Shown here in pieces: positions 17,340 through 27,200 of a stretch of DNA of 64,000 nucleotides (position 1 is the first letter of the stretch; each line of letters begins with the position of its first letter). The translations under genes were made by a program, and so were the position numbers. The stretch is from CAXBES01 sp963974915 (GTDB lineage Bacteria; Bacteroidota; Bacteroidia; Flavobacteriales; Flavobacteriaceae), in contig CAXBES010000011.1 in NCBI GenBank assembly GCA_963974915.1, positions 62,001-126,000 on the forward strand. Direction: 5' to 3'. Below the pieces are notes generated by a model, which did not search any database, was not told where the DNA came from, and saw only the letters and a list, made by a program, of their open reading frames with translations.

Positions 17340-18572
17340 ATGGAAAATTTAGCGTTAATTGATTCGTTTTCAGAATTTAAAGACGATAAACTTATTGACA
17401 GAGTAACGCTTATGGCGATACTAGAGGACGTTTTTAGAAACGCCTTGAAGAAGAAATATGGAAGTGATGATAACTTCGATATCATTATCAACCCCGATAA
17501 AGGAGATTTAGAGATTTGGAGAAATAGGGTCGTGGTTGCCGATGGTGAAGTTGAAGAACCTAATGAAGAGATTTCGTTATCTGAAGCACGTAAGATCGAA
17601 GCCGATTTTGAAATTGGGGAAGATGTATCGGAAGAAGTGAAACTTATAGACCTTGGACGTCGTTCTATTTTAGCACTACGTCAAAACTTGATCTCTAAGA
17701 TCCACGAACACGATAATACTAATATATACAAGCAGTTTAAAGAACTGGAAGGAGAGATCTATACCGCTGAGGTTCACCATATTCGTCACCGTGCAGTTAT
17801 TTTATTAGATGATGAAGGAAACGAAATAATACTTCCGAAGGAAAAACAAATTCCTTCAGATTTTTTCAGAAAGGGAGATAACGTTCGTGGAATAATTGAA
17901 AGTGTTGAGTTAAAAGGTAACAAGCCAACAATTTTAATGTCCAGAGCGGCACCGATCTTCCTGGAGAAATTGTTTGAACAGGAAATTCCTGAAGTATTTG
18001 ACGGTTTAATTACAGTTAAAAAAGTGGTTCGAATTCCGGGTGAGAAGGCCAAAGTTGCAGTAGATTCTTACGACGATCGTATTGATCCTGTGGGAGCCTG
18101 TGTAGGAATGAAAGGATCCCGTATTCACGGTATCGTTCGGGAACTTGGAAATGAAAATATCGATGTTATAAATTACACCAATAACTTAAACCTGTATATT
18201 ACCAGAGCTTTAAGTCCGGCGAAGGTTACTTCCATTAAAATTAACGAAGAAACCAAAAGAGCCGAAGTTATATTACGTCCGGAAGAAGTTAGTAAAGCGA
18301 TTGGACGTGGCGGACACAACATTAGATTGGCAGGTCAATTAACAGGATACGAGATCGATGTGCTTCGTGAAGGTGCAGAGGAAGATGTGGAATTAAGCGA
18401 ATTTTCTGATGAAATAGAAAGCTGGATTATTCAGGAATTCCATAAAATTGGTTTAGATACTGCTAAGAGCGTATTAGAATACGACCTTAAGGATCTTGTT
18501 TCGAGAACAGACTTAGAAGAAGAGACGATACAAGATGTTATCAATATATTAAAAGAAGAATTTGAAGAATAG
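17340..18572 (+). CDS. nusA: Transcription termination/antitermination factor NusA
   Basis: 410 residues: N-terminal RNA-polymerase-binding domain, S1 domain (from about 133, GEIYTAEVHHIRHRAVIL), then two KH domains with GMKG at 256-259 and GRGG at 322-325. It lacks the C-terminal acidic repeats of enterobacterial NusA, as is usual in Bacteroidota. NusA modulates pausing, intrinsic termination and antitermination, so it could act on the hairpin in its own operon's leader. It lies between rimP and infB; the 59-nt gap to infB shows no terminator. Confidence 0.95.
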   Translation: MENLALIDSFSEFKDDKLIDRVTLMAILEDVFRNALKKKYGSDDNFDIIINPDKGDLEIWRNRVVVADGEVEEPNEEISLSEARKIEADFEIGEDVSEEVKLIDLGRRSILALRQNLISKIHEHDNTNIYKQFKELEGEIYTAEVHHIRHRAVILLDDEGNEIILPKEKQIPSDFFRKGDNVRGIIESVELKGNKPTILMSRAAPIFLEKLFEQEIPEVFDGLITVKKVVRIPGEKAKVAVDSYDDRIDPVGACVGMKGSRIHGIVRELGNENIDVINYTNNLNLYITRALSPAKVTSIKINEETKRAEVILRPEEVSKAIGRGGHNIRLAGQLTGYEIDVLREGAEEDVELSEFSDEIESWIIQEFHKIGLDTAKSVLEYDLKDLVSRTDLEEETIQDVINILKEEFEE

Positions 18573-18631
18573 TTGAAAGTTTGACTATTTTTATGCATAT
18601 TTTATAATTACAGAAACAGGAGAAAGCATTT

Positions 18632-21379
18632 ATGGCTGAAGTAAAATCCATACGACTCAACAAAGTACTACGTGAATTTAACATCTCGTTAGATCGTGCC
18701 GTAGAGTTCTTAAGCTCTAAGGGACACGAGGTTGAAGCTCGTCCTACTACCAAAATTTCAAATGAAGAATACCAGGTTCTGTTTGATGAATTTCAAACAG
18801 ATAAAAGTAAAAAGGTAGCTTCAAAAGAGGTTGGTGAAGAGAAACGTAAAGAGAAAGAAGAGCTACGTTTGGAACGCGAACGAGAGATCGAAGAAAAGCA
18901 GAAGAAAGAGTCTTCAAGGGTCATTAAAGCTGAAGCTAAATTAAACGCACCAAAACAGGTTGGCAAGATCGATCTTGATGCCGGTAAGAAGAAAGCAGAA
19001 GCCAAACCGGAGAAGGTTGAAAAACCTGCCGAACCTGTAAAAGCTGAAAAAACTGAGAAAGCGGCACCAAAAACCGAAGAAGTTTCGGTTGAAAAACCTA
19101 AAAAAGAGGCGCCGGTAAAAGCTTCAGAAAAAGAAGAAGTTAAGAAAGAGCCTGTCGCCGAGGCGAAAGTTTCCGAAGTAAAGAAAGAAAGTAAAGGGAT
19201 TGCCGAAGAAACCGAAAAATCTTCAGAAGGTCAAACGGTTACTACCAAGTATAAAAAACTTGACGGACCAAATTTCACCGGTCAAAAAATTGACCTTACT
19301 CAATTTAAGAAACCGGAGAAGAAGAAGGTTGAGAAGAAGGATGATAAAAACGAGAAGAAAGGTAGAAGACGTAGAATAAGTAAAGAACCTTCTAAGGGAA
19401 GCGGAAATTTCAGAGATAACAGAGGTGGCTCGAGAAAAGGCGGCGGAAGAACCAATGTCCCTAAAGAGGAGCCGAGTGAAGAAGAAGTACAAAAACAAGT
19501 TCGTGAAACTTTAGAGAAACTTCAAGGGAAGTCTTCTAAAGGAAAAGGGGCAAAATACAGAAGAGAGAAAAGAGATAGTCACCGTCAGAAAACAGAGGAC
19601 GAACTGGCACAACAAGAAGCAGCAAACAAGCTGTTAAAACTTACCGAGTTTGTAACAGTAAGTGAAGTTGCAACCATGATGGATGTTCCGGTTACCAAAG
19701 TAATTTCGGCTTGTATGTCGTTAGGAATGATGGTAACGATGAATCAACGTCTAGATGCCGAAACACTTTCTATCGTTGCAGACGAATTTGGCTTTGAAGT
19801 AGAATTTGTAACCGCCGATATTGAAGAAGCAGTTCAGGAAGAACAAGACGCTCCCGAAGATATGGTTTCAAGAGCTCCAATTGTGACGGTAATGGGACAC
19901 GTTGACCATGGTAAAACATCGCTTCTGGATTATATTCGTGAAGAAAATGTAATTGCCGGAGAATCCGGTGGAATTACACAGCATATTGGTGCTTATGGAG
20001 TTGAGTTAAAAGACGGACAAAAAATTGCTTTCTTAGATACTCCGGGTCACGAAGCGTTTACCGCGATGCGTGCCAGAGGAGCGCAGGTAACAGACCTTGC
20101 GATTATTGTAGTGGCGGCAGATGACGATATCATGCCACAAACCAAAGAGGCAATTAGTCACGCACAAGCTGCGGGAGTTCCTATTGTATTCGCAATTAAC
20201 AAAATTGATAAACCCGATGCTAATCCTGATAAGATCAAAGAAGGCTTAGCACAAATGAACTTATTAGTTGAAGACTGGGGTGGAAAGATCCAATCTCATG
20301 ATATTTCGGCTAAAACTGGTGAAGGTGTTCCCGAATTACTTGAAAAAGTATTACTGGAAGCCGAATTATTAGAGCTACAAGCAAATCCGAATCGTTTAGC
20401 CAACGGTACTGTAGTTGAAGCATTCCTTGACAAAGGTCGTGGATATGTATCTACTATACTCGTTCAGGGTGGAACATTGAAGATAGGGGATTATGTATTG
20501 GCCGGTCAAAATAGTGGAAAAGTAAAAGCCATGCACGATGAGCGTGGTAAAAATATAACACAGGCAGGTCCTTCAACACCGGTTTCTATCTTAGGATTGG
20601 ATGGAGCACCACAGGCAGGTGATAAGTTTAATGTATTTGAAGACGAACGGGAAGCAAAAACTATTGCAACCAAACGTACTCAATTACAACGTGAACAATC
20701 TGTTAGAACGCAACGTCATATTACACTTGATGAAATTGGAAGACGTATTGCTCTTGGTGACTTTAAAGAATTGAACATTATCCTAAAAGGAGATGTGGAT
20801 GGTTCGGTAGAAGCCTTGACAGATTCGTTCCAAAAACTTTCTACAGAAGAAATTCAGGTGAATATTATTCATAAAGCCGTTGGTCCAATTACCGAAAGTG
20901 ATGTGTTGTTGGCGTCAGCTTCCGATGCGATCATTATTGGATTTAACGTCCGACCTATGGGGAATGCGCGACAGATAGCCGATAAAGAAGAAATCGATAT
21001 CAGAACATACTCTATTATCTACGATGCGATTAACGACCTGAAAGATGCAATGGAAGGAATGTTGTCACCGGAAATGAAAGAAGAGATCACTGGTACGGCA
21101 GAAATTCGCGAAACTTTCAAAATATCGAAAGTGGGAACAATTGCCGGTTGTATGGTATTGAGTGGAAAAATATTCCGAAACTCAGGTATTAGATTGATAC
21201 GCGAAGGTGTAGTTGTCTTTACCGGAGAACTTGAGTCATTAAAGCGATTTAAGGATGATGTAAAAGAAGTTTCTAAAGGGTACGACTGTGGAATGCAGAT
21301 CAAGAATTACAACGACATCAAAGAAGGTGACATCGTTGAAGCCTTCCAGGAAGTAGCCGTAAAGAAAAAGTTGAAATAA
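18632..21379 (+). CDS. infB: Translation initiation factor IF-2
   Basis: 915 residues. A helical N-terminal IF2 domain (KSIRLNKVLREFNISLDRAV) is followed by a long Lys/Glu/Ala-rich linker (about 55-310) of low complexity. The GTPase domain carries GHVDHGKT at 422-429, GGITQH as switch I, DTPG at 469-472 and NKID at 523-526. Domains II to IV complete the protein. IF-2 places initiator fMet-tRNA on the 30S subunit and promotes subunit joining. It is the last gene of the operon and is followed 28 nt later by an intrinsic terminator. Confidence 0.97.
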   Translation: MAEVKSIRLNKVLREFNISLDRAVEFLSSKGHEVEARPTTKISNEEYQVLFDEFQTDKSKKVASKEVGEEKRKEKEELRLEREREIEEKQKKESSRVIKAEAKLNAPKQVGKIDLDAGKKKAEAKPEKVEKPAEPVKAEKTEKAAPKTEEVSVEKPKKEAPVKASEKEEVKKEPVAEAKVSEVKKESKGIAEETEKSSEGQTVTTKYKKLDGPNFTGQKIDLTQFKKPEKKKVEKKDDKNEKKGRRRRISKEPSKGSGNFRDNRGGSRKGGGRTNVPKEEPSEEEVQKQVRETLEKLQGKSSKGKGAKYRREKRDSHRQKTEDELAQQEAANKLLKLTEFVTVSEVATMMDVPVTKVISACMSLGMMVTMNQRLDAETLSIVADEFGFEVEFVTADIEEAVQEEQDAPEDMVSRAPIVTVMGHVDHGKTSLLDYIREENVIAGESGGITQHIGAYGVELKDGQKIAFLDTPGHEAFTAMRARGAQVTDLAIIVVAADDDIMPQTKEAISHAQAAGVPIVFAINKIDKPDANPDKIKEGLAQMNLLVEDWGGKIQSHDISAKTGEGVPELLEKVLLEAELLELQANPNRLANGTVVEAFLDKGRGYVSTILVQGGTLKIGDYVLAGQNSGKVKAMHDERGKNITQAGPSTPVSILGLDGAPQAGDKFNVFEDEREAKTIATKRTQLQREQSVRTQRHITLDEIGRRIALGDFKELNIILKGDVDGSVEALTDSFQKLSTEEIQVNIIHKAVGPITESDVLLASASDAIIIGFNVRPMGNARQIADKEEIDIRTYSIIYDAINDLKDAMEGMLSPEMKEEITGTAEIRETFKISKVGTIAGCMVLSGKIFRNSGIRLIREGVVVFTGELESLKRFKDDVKEVSKGYDCGMQIKNYNDIKEGDIVEAFQEVAVKKKLK

Positions 21380-21407
21380 ATATTTTTAAACACAACTAAT
21401 TCATATA

Positions 21408-21438
21408 ACGACTCTCATTTTTTTGAGGGTCGTTTTTG
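21408..21438 (+). terminator. Intrinsic terminator of the rimP-nusA-infB operon
   Basis: Stem ACGACTCTCA (21408-21417) pairs with TGAGGGTCGT (21424-21433) with one G-T pair and a T loop, followed by further Ts. It lies 28 nt after the infB stop. Confidence 0.85.
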
Positions 21439-21441
21439 TTT

Positions 21442-21740
21442 TTTGGGCGTGCCCCAAACCTACCTCTCGGTAGAAAGACAGGTCTTGGTCGGGCTTTCGG
21501 TAGTCGCTTCCAGACCGAACCTTAGTGAGCGTTGGACCCTCGTCCAGACCGAACTTCGTGAGCGTTGGACTCTTGTCCAGACCGAACCTTAGTGAGCGTT
21601 GGACTCTTGTCCAGACCGAACCTTAGTGAGCGTTGGACCCTCGTCCGGACCGAACTTTAGTGAGCGTTGGACCCTCGACTGGACCGAACCTTAGTGAGCG
21701 TCTGGAGAGCTCCCACAATACCTCAATCCCTCACGCAGAA
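21442..21740. other. GC-rich intergenic element enclosing a tandem repeat
   Basis: The 447-nt gap between infB and the lipocalin-like gene has no convincing ORF. After the terminator comes a GC-rich block much richer than its AT-rich surroundings. It starts with a small hairpin (TTTGGG at 21442-21447 with CCCAAA at 21453-21458), continues through GGTCGGGCTTTCGGTAGTCG and the repeat array at 21511-21706, and ends with CAATCCCTCACGCA. From memory, GGGCGTGCCCC and GGTCGGGCTTTCGG recur between genes in flavobacterial genomes, so this may be a dispersed intergenic element; that was not checked. From 21741 to 21826 I see nothing beyond AT-rich sequence. Confidence 0.5.
21511..21706 (+). repeat. Tandem array of about 5.6 copies of a 34-bp repeat
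   Basis: Copies begin at 21511, 21545, 21578, 21612 and 21646, with a partial sixth at 21680. Each opens with CAGACCGAACC or a close variant and continues TTAGTGAGCGTTGGACC. Units are 34 bp (one is 33 bp) and abut without spacers. About 20 of 34 bases are G or C. The length is not a multiple of three and stops occur, so it is not coding. Neighbouring copies differ at 1-4 positions, which suggests slippage or recombination. Confidence 0.9.
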
Positions 21741-21826
21741 ATCCTTTCAATCGTGTAACGTGTGTTTAGAATAATAAGTAAATAATAATATTGAAATTAA
21801 ACAGTTGATAATTAAACACTAGTAAT

Positions 21827-22243
21827 ATGAAGAGATTTAAAATTATTTATATACTTTTTGCTTTCATTGTTTTTAGCTGTGAAAAGGATAAAAGCAATGA
21901 ACAGTTAAGTGTGGATCTTATTGGTTCATGGAAACTAACAGAGACTTCTTTTAGTGATGGAGGTTCTTCCGGGGATTGGTCTCATGTTCCCGTTGAAGAT
22001 CAATTTTTAATTCATTTCAACAAAGATTTGACTTATCTATCACAGAATGATATGATTTCCTGTAATTCAGGAAGTTTTAGTACAGATGAGGGGATCCTCT
22101 TCCTTTACCCCGCCGGAGGTCAGTGTAACGACTCCAAATTCGGATATAGTATCTCAGATTCAATGGTGCTTACCTTGATTGTTCAAGACAATAATTGCAT
22201 TGAATTTTGTGGGTATAGACTAATTAAAATTGAAGAGCGATAG
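21827..22243 (+). CDS. Lipocalin-like lipoprotein
   Basis: 138 residues. MKRFKIIYILFAFIVFSCEKD is a lipoprotein signal peptide with the lipidated Cys in FSCE. The mature part begins LIGSWKLTETSF, the usual opening of small Bacteroidota lipocalin-like lipoproteins, and has four further Cys residues (in ISCNSG, QCNDS, NNCIEF and FCGYR) that may form disulfides. The ligand is unknown. It stands alone between the infB terminator region and the convergent SPOR gene. Confidence 0.7.
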   Translation: MKRFKIIYILFAFIVFSCEKDKSNEQLSVDLIGSWKLTETSFSDGGSSGDWSHVPVEDQFLIHFNKDLTYLSQNDMISCNSGSFSTDEGILFLYPAGGQCNDSKFGYSISDSMVLTLIVQDNNCIEFCGYRLIKIEER

Positions 22244-22274
22244 GCCTTTTTTATTTTCGCCTATAACCTATAGC

Positions 22275-22661
22275 CTACTTCGGTTTCAAAATAAAAGCAG
22301 ACGAAAAAGTTCTCTGAATTTCGATTAAAGCACGATCGGCATCAAGACGGGAGCTAAAATTCCCGACCCACACCTTATAATTGGGGGTTTCATATTCTAT
22401 TGAAGCAGGCCATGCTCCGTAACTGCTTCGGTACTTTCGAATGGTCGAATTCGCCTGATTCAATTCTCCGTAATACAGCTGAATGGTATAACCATCTGTC
22501 AGTTTATTCTCCTTTTCCAACCCCTTTTTCAATTCTAAAAGCTTATGGATCTTTGCGTCTTCATTTACCTTTACAGTTGCCTGCTGGGCAAAAGTCGTTT
22601 CAGAAAAAAGCAATACTAATATACTGATAGTAAATAGTTTATAAATTGGGATAATTTTCAT
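22275..22661 (-). CDS. SPOR-domain exported protein
   Basis: 128 residues. Signal peptide MKIIPIYKLFTISILVLLFSETTFAQ (cleavage after FAQ). The C-terminal part is a SPOR domain: GYTIQLYYGELNQANSTIRKYR, followed by NYKVWVGNFSSRLDADRALIEIQ. SPOR domains bind denuded peptidoglycan glycan strands, usually at the division site. The protein is little more than signal plus SPOR, so it may be a small cell-wall-binding factor. It is divergent from the respiratory operon. Confidence 0.85.
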   Translation of the reverse strand: MKIIPIYKLFTISILVLLFSETTFAQQATVKVNEDAKIHKLLELKKGLEKENKLTDGYTIQLYYGELNQANSTIRKYRSSYGAWPASIEYETPNYKVWVGNFSSRLDADRALIEIQRTFSSAFILKPK

Positions 22662-22679
22662 AGATTTAATGCTTTAATG

Positions 22680-22713
22680 CAAATGTAAAAGATAATAACT
22701 TTAACTACTGCAA
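22680..22713 (-). promoter_or_regulatory. Possible promoter of the SPOR gene
   Basis: On the minus strand TTG (22713-22711) is followed after 23 nt by TACATTTG (22687-22680), fitting TTG-N17-23-TAnnTTTG, 19 nt before the ATG. A second candidate -7 box, TATTTTTG, lies at 22718-22711. Confidence 0.45.
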
Positions 22714-22785
22714 AAATATTATTTAGAATAAATATAAATTATCAATTAACACTTTATTTGGATTTCTAAAATCGACTTTATAATG

Positions 22786-22793
22786 TACTTTTG
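22786..22793 (+). promoter_or_regulatory. Possible -7 box of the act-cox respiratory operon
   Basis: TACTTTTG matches TAnnTTTG. The nearest TTTG upstream (22757-22760) is 25 nt away, slightly longer than usual. It would leave a leader of about 85 nt before actA. Confidence 0.45.
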
Positions 22794-22886
22794 TGCCGTT
22801 ATTTATGGCGCATAAGTACATTCAAGTTGCTTCAAATATAGTAACCAATTACGTGCCAAACTATTGACAATAATATAACCATTAGT

Positions 22887-24221
22887 ATGCAAAAGGTGAA
22901 GTTATTAAATCTACCCTCTCAATTGTCACTTGTACTGTTGGCTTTAGTGCTAACGTTTTCAACTACCACATTCGCTCAAGCAGATTCTGCAGATGAAGCT
23001 GATCAAAATCCCATTGAAGCTCCGGCTGCTGATGGTGTTGGTGATGCTGCGGCGGGAAAAGCATTGTTTAATGCGAATTGTGCGGCTTGTCATAAATTAG
23101 ACAAAAAGGCGACGGGACCTGCACTTAGAGGAGTTGCAGATAAATACGATCGCGAGTGGTTGTACTCCTGGATCAAAGATAGCCAAGGGCTTATTAAGTC
23201 CGGAGATGCATTGGCAATTACACTATTTGAAGAGAATAATAAATCGGTTATGCAGTCTTTTCCTGCATTATCGAATACCGATATTGATAATATTTTAGCT
23301 TATACCAGTGAGCCAAAACCAGAGCCTCCCGTTGCCACAGCAACCACAGATACAAACGGTGGTGGTGAAGGTGGTGGAGCTTCAAATAATATTATTCTAG
23401 GAGCTTTAGTTCTTGTTTTTCTTTTGTTGGTAGTAATGTTGTTTCTGGTAACAGGAACTCTAAAAAAGATCGCTGCTGCAAATGGTGTTGAATACCCCGA
23501 AAAAGAAAAAAGCCTTCCAATTTGGAAAGCGTTCGTTCAAAATCAATTCTTAGTGCTGGTAACGAGTATTTTCTTGTTGTTAGGTGCCGGTTACTTTGCA
23601 TATGGTTGGATGATGCAGGTAGGTGTTGATCAGGGCTATGCTCCGGTTCAGCCTATTCATTTCTCTCACAAGATCCACGCTGGCGATAATCAAATAGATT
23701 GTAATTATTGTCACTCCTCAGCGAGAAAGAGTAAAACATCAGGGATTCCTTCTTTAAACGTATGTATGAACTGTCATAAAAACATTTCAGAATACGCGGG
23801 AGAAGCAGATCCGGAGAATGGATACACCCAGGAATTCTACACGGGAGAGATTAAGAAATTATACGACGCTGTGGGATGGGATGAAGCTACACAAGCATAT
23901 ACAGGTGACACTAAACCTGTAAAATGGACACGTATTCACAACCTTCCCGATTTCGCATACTTTAATCACTCACAACACGTAACGGTTGCCGGAATTGCTT
24001 GTCAGAAGTGTCACGGTCCGGTTGAAGAAATGGAGATCGTTGAACAGTTTTCTCCGCTTACTATGGGATGGTGTATAAGCTGTCACCGTGAGACCAATGT
24101 AAATATTGGTGGAAATGAGTATTATGAAAAGATTCACGAAGAGCTTTCTAAGAAATATGGAGTTGACCAATTAACGATCGCTCAAATGGGTGGATTGGAA
24201 TGTGGAAAGTGTCACTATTAA
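22887..24221 (+). CDS. actA: Alternative complex III, multiheme cytochrome c subunit ActA (six CXXCH)
   Basis: 444 residues. A signal peptide ending near FAQA is followed by a class I cytochrome c domain with CAACH at 65-69 and a candidate axial Met at 122. Hydrophobic segments follow at about 168-190 and 219-240. The C-terminal pentaheme domain has CNYCH 272-276, CMNCH 293-297, CQKCH 372-376, CISCH 396-400 and CGKCH 439-443. Textbook ActA is pentaheme, so the extra N-terminal monoheme domain makes this a hexaheme fusion. It accepts electrons from the quinol-oxidising core and passes them on to soluble cytochrome or the oxidase. First gene of the act-cox operon. Confidence 0.9.
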   Translation: MQKVKLLNLPSQLSLVLLALVLTFSTTTFAQADSADEADQNPIEAPAADGVGDAAAGKALFNANCAACHKLDKKATGPALRGVADKYDREWLYSWIKDSQGLIKSGDALAITLFEENNKSVMQSFPALSNTDIDNILAYTSEPKPEPPVATATTDTNGGGEGGGASNNIILGALVLVFLLLVVMLFLVTGTLKKIAAANGVEYPEKEKSLPIWKAFVQNQFLVLVTSIFLLLGAGYFAYGWMMQVGVDQGYAPVQPIHFSHKIHAGDNQIDCNYCHSSARKSKTSGIPSLNVCMNCHKNISEYAGEADPENGYTQEFYTGEIKKLYDAVGWDEATQAYTGDTKPVKWTRIHNLPDFAYFNHSQHVTVAGIACQKCHGPVEEMEIVEQFSPLTMGWCISCHRETNVNIGGNEYYEKIHEELSKKYGVDQLTIAQMGGLECGKCHY

Positions 24222-24249
24222 GAAAATAAAGTTAATTACAAGTAACAAT

Positions 24250-27200
24250 ATGGCATCAAACAAGAAATACTGGAAAAGTGTTGAGGAGCTAAACGAAAAC
24301 AGCTCTATTGTTGAGACGCTACAACAAAATGAATTTGTGGAAGCAATTCCTACAGACGATTTTTTGGGCGATAAGGAAACATTAGAGGCTTCTTCAACCA
24401 CACGTCGTGATTTCTTAAAGTACGTTGGATTTACAACTGCGGCAGCTTCTTTGGCTGCTTGTGAAGGTCCGGTAATTAAATCGATACCTTATGTGGTAGC
24501 GCCAGACGAAATTGTACCGGGAGTTGCAAATTATTACGCATCAACAATAGCAGATGGTTTTGATTTTGCCAACGTGTTGGTAAAAACCAGAGAAGGCCGT
24601 CCTATTAAATTAGAGCGTAACGATCTTGCCAAAAATGGCGGATCTGTCAATGCGCGTGTACAGGCTTCGGTTTTGTCACTTTATGATAGCAAGAGATTGA
24701 TGGCGCCATTAGTAGATGGTGCAGAGGTATCCTGGGAAGATTTTGATACCAAGGTAGCTCAAAAGATGAATGAGATGACCGGGAAGGATGTTGTGTTGTT
24801 AACACAAACTTTTGCTAGTCCGTCAACTTCAAAATTAATCAAAGAATTTACTGCCAAGTATCCTAATGTTCGCCATGTTGTTTACGATACGGTCTCTTCT
24901 TCGGAAGCATTAGATGCTTTTCAGAATAAATATGGGACAAGAGCATTAGCAGATTACGATTTTTCGAAAGCTGAAGTTATCGTTTCAGTGGGTGCAGATT
25001 TCTTGGGAGACTGGCAAGGTGGAGGTTATGAAGCCGGATATGCGAAAAGTCGTATTCCGAAGAACGGAAAAATGTCACGTCATATTCAGTTTGAGGCAAA
25101 TATGTCACTTTCGGGAGCAAATGCAGATAAGCGGGTTCCGGTTAAGCCATCTCAACAATTAGAGGTTTTAAAAGCGTTAACAGGAGGAAGTGCTTCAGGT
25201 CTTTCAGAAAAAGTGCAGGAAGCGGTAAACAATGCAAAAGCACAGCTTGCGAAAGCGGGAAATAGAGGTGTTATTGTAACCGGATTGCCGGATGTTTCAG
25301 CTCAAACTATGGTGCTAAACGCAAATGCGAATAGCGTTGTAATGGATACCGCTAAGCCGAAAATGACCCGTATGGGAAGTACTTCCGAAGTAATGTCTGT
25401 TTTAAATGGTGTTATTTCGGGAAGTATTAAAGGTATGATCACGGTTGGAGTAGATCCGGTGTATTCATTCCCAAATAATGAAGCATTTACAGAAGCCTAT
25501 AAGAATCTTGAAATGTCATTGGCATTTGCAATGAAGGAGAATGCAACTGCTGCCGCTTCACAATTAGTAGCTGCCACTCCGCATTATTTAGAGTCTTGGG
25601 GTGATGCACAACTTAAAAAAGGTACCTTCAGTTTAATGCAACCTACAATTCGTCCGTTATTCGATACGAGACAATTTCAGGACAGTTTGTTGCAGTGGAC
25701 GGGGAATTCAAAAAAATACTACGATTATATAAAGGAATCTTGGACAGACGTGTTAGCCGGAAGTTCATGGAATAAGGCTTTAGAAGCCGGGGTTTTTGTT
25801 AGCACTTCAGAAGTGGCTATGGAGCCGGCTACCACTGCAGAGGGCGATACTATGATGGAAAGTCATACTAGTAACGGAGCTCTTTCGGCAGCTAGTCAGA
25901 ATGGAGGTCTTGAACTTACTTTATATACAAAAACTTCAATGGGTGACGGCCAGCAGGCTAATAACCCATGGTTGCAGGAGATGCCGGATCCTATTACGAG
26001 AGCATCCTGGGACAATTATGTGACGGTTTCTGCTGCAGATGCCGCCGATATGGGTCTGGAAAATACACATGTTGCAAATGGCGGTCTTAACGGGAGCTAT
26101 GTTAATGTGAAAATGGGAGACGTTACAATAGAGCGTGTTCCTGTTTTAATTCAGCCGGGTCAGGCAAAAGGATCGGTAGGTTTGGCTTTAGGATATGGAA
26201 AAACTCATGCAGTTCAGGAAGAAATGCAAACTGGAGTGAATGCATATCGCTTGTATAACAATTTTAGTTCGGTGCAGAGTGTTTCCCTGGAAAAGGTAGG
26301 TGGTATGCACGAATTTGCTTGTGTACAGCTTCATAATACAATGATGGGAAGAGATATTATCCGTGAAACTTCCCTCGAAATATTTAATACAAAAGATGTT
26401 CACGAGTGGAATGAAGTTCCTATGGTATCGAAAGATCATCAGGAAATTCCTGTAACTTCTCCCGATGCAGATCTTTGGGATAGTTTTGATCGCTCGATAG
26501 GACATCACTTTAATCTTTCAATCGACTTAAATGCTTGTACCGGTTGTGGTGCCTGTGTTATTGCTTGTCATGCAGAGAACAATGTTCCTGTGGTAGGGAA
26601 AGATGAAATGCGTAAGAGTCGTGATATGCACTGGTTGCGTATTGATAGATATTACTCTTCTGAAGAATCTTTCGAAGGAGATGGTGATAAAAAAGATAAT
26701 ATCTCCGGATTAGGAAGCTCGCTTTCTGAATACGGAGAAATGGAAATGGCTTCCGAAAATCCGCAAGTCGCTTTCCAACCGGTAATGTGTCAGCACTGTA
26801 ACCATGCACCTTGTGAAACTGTTTGTCCGGTAGCGGCAACATCACACGGACGTCAGGGTCAGAACCATATGGCTTACAACCGTTGTGTAGGTACGAGATA
26901 CTGTGCAAACAACTGTCCGTATAAAGTGCGTCGATTTAACTGGTTCCTGTACAACGAGAACGACGAATTCGATTACCACATGAATAACGATCTTGGAAGA
27001 ATGGTATTGAATCCCGATGTTGTTGTTAGATCAAGAGGAGTAATGGAGAAATGTTCTATGTGTATTCAAATGACGCAGAAGACGATTTTAGACGCGAAGC
27101 GGGATGGAAGACCTGTTGGTAAGAATGAATTTAAAACTGCGTGTTCAAGTGCTTGTGATACCGGAGCAATGGTATTTGGTGACATCAATGATCACGATAG

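Noticed and set aside
18793..19498. Minus-strand ORFs rich in Ser/Phe/Leu opposite infB
   Set aside because: They mirror the Lys/Glu/Ala-rich linker of IF-2, which rarely has stops on the opposite strand; no motifs or start signals support them.
21511..21706. CRISPR array
   Set aside because: The 34-bp units abut directly with no unique spacers between them, and no cas gene is in the window. It is a plain tandem repeat.
21511..21706. Repetitive coding region
   Set aside because: The unit length is 34 bp (33 in one copy), so the frame shifts at each copy, and stops such as TAG in CCTTAGTG appear in one frame. No long ORF covers it.
22240..22264. Terminator between the lipocalin-like and SPOR genes
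   Set aside because: ATAGGC and GCCTAT can pair, but the T tract lies inside the loop rather than after the stem, so it is not a normal intrinsic terminator for either strand.
24190..24249. Longer N-terminus for ActB
   Set aside because: It overlaps the end of actA and places extra polar residues before the conserved MASNKKYWKS start.
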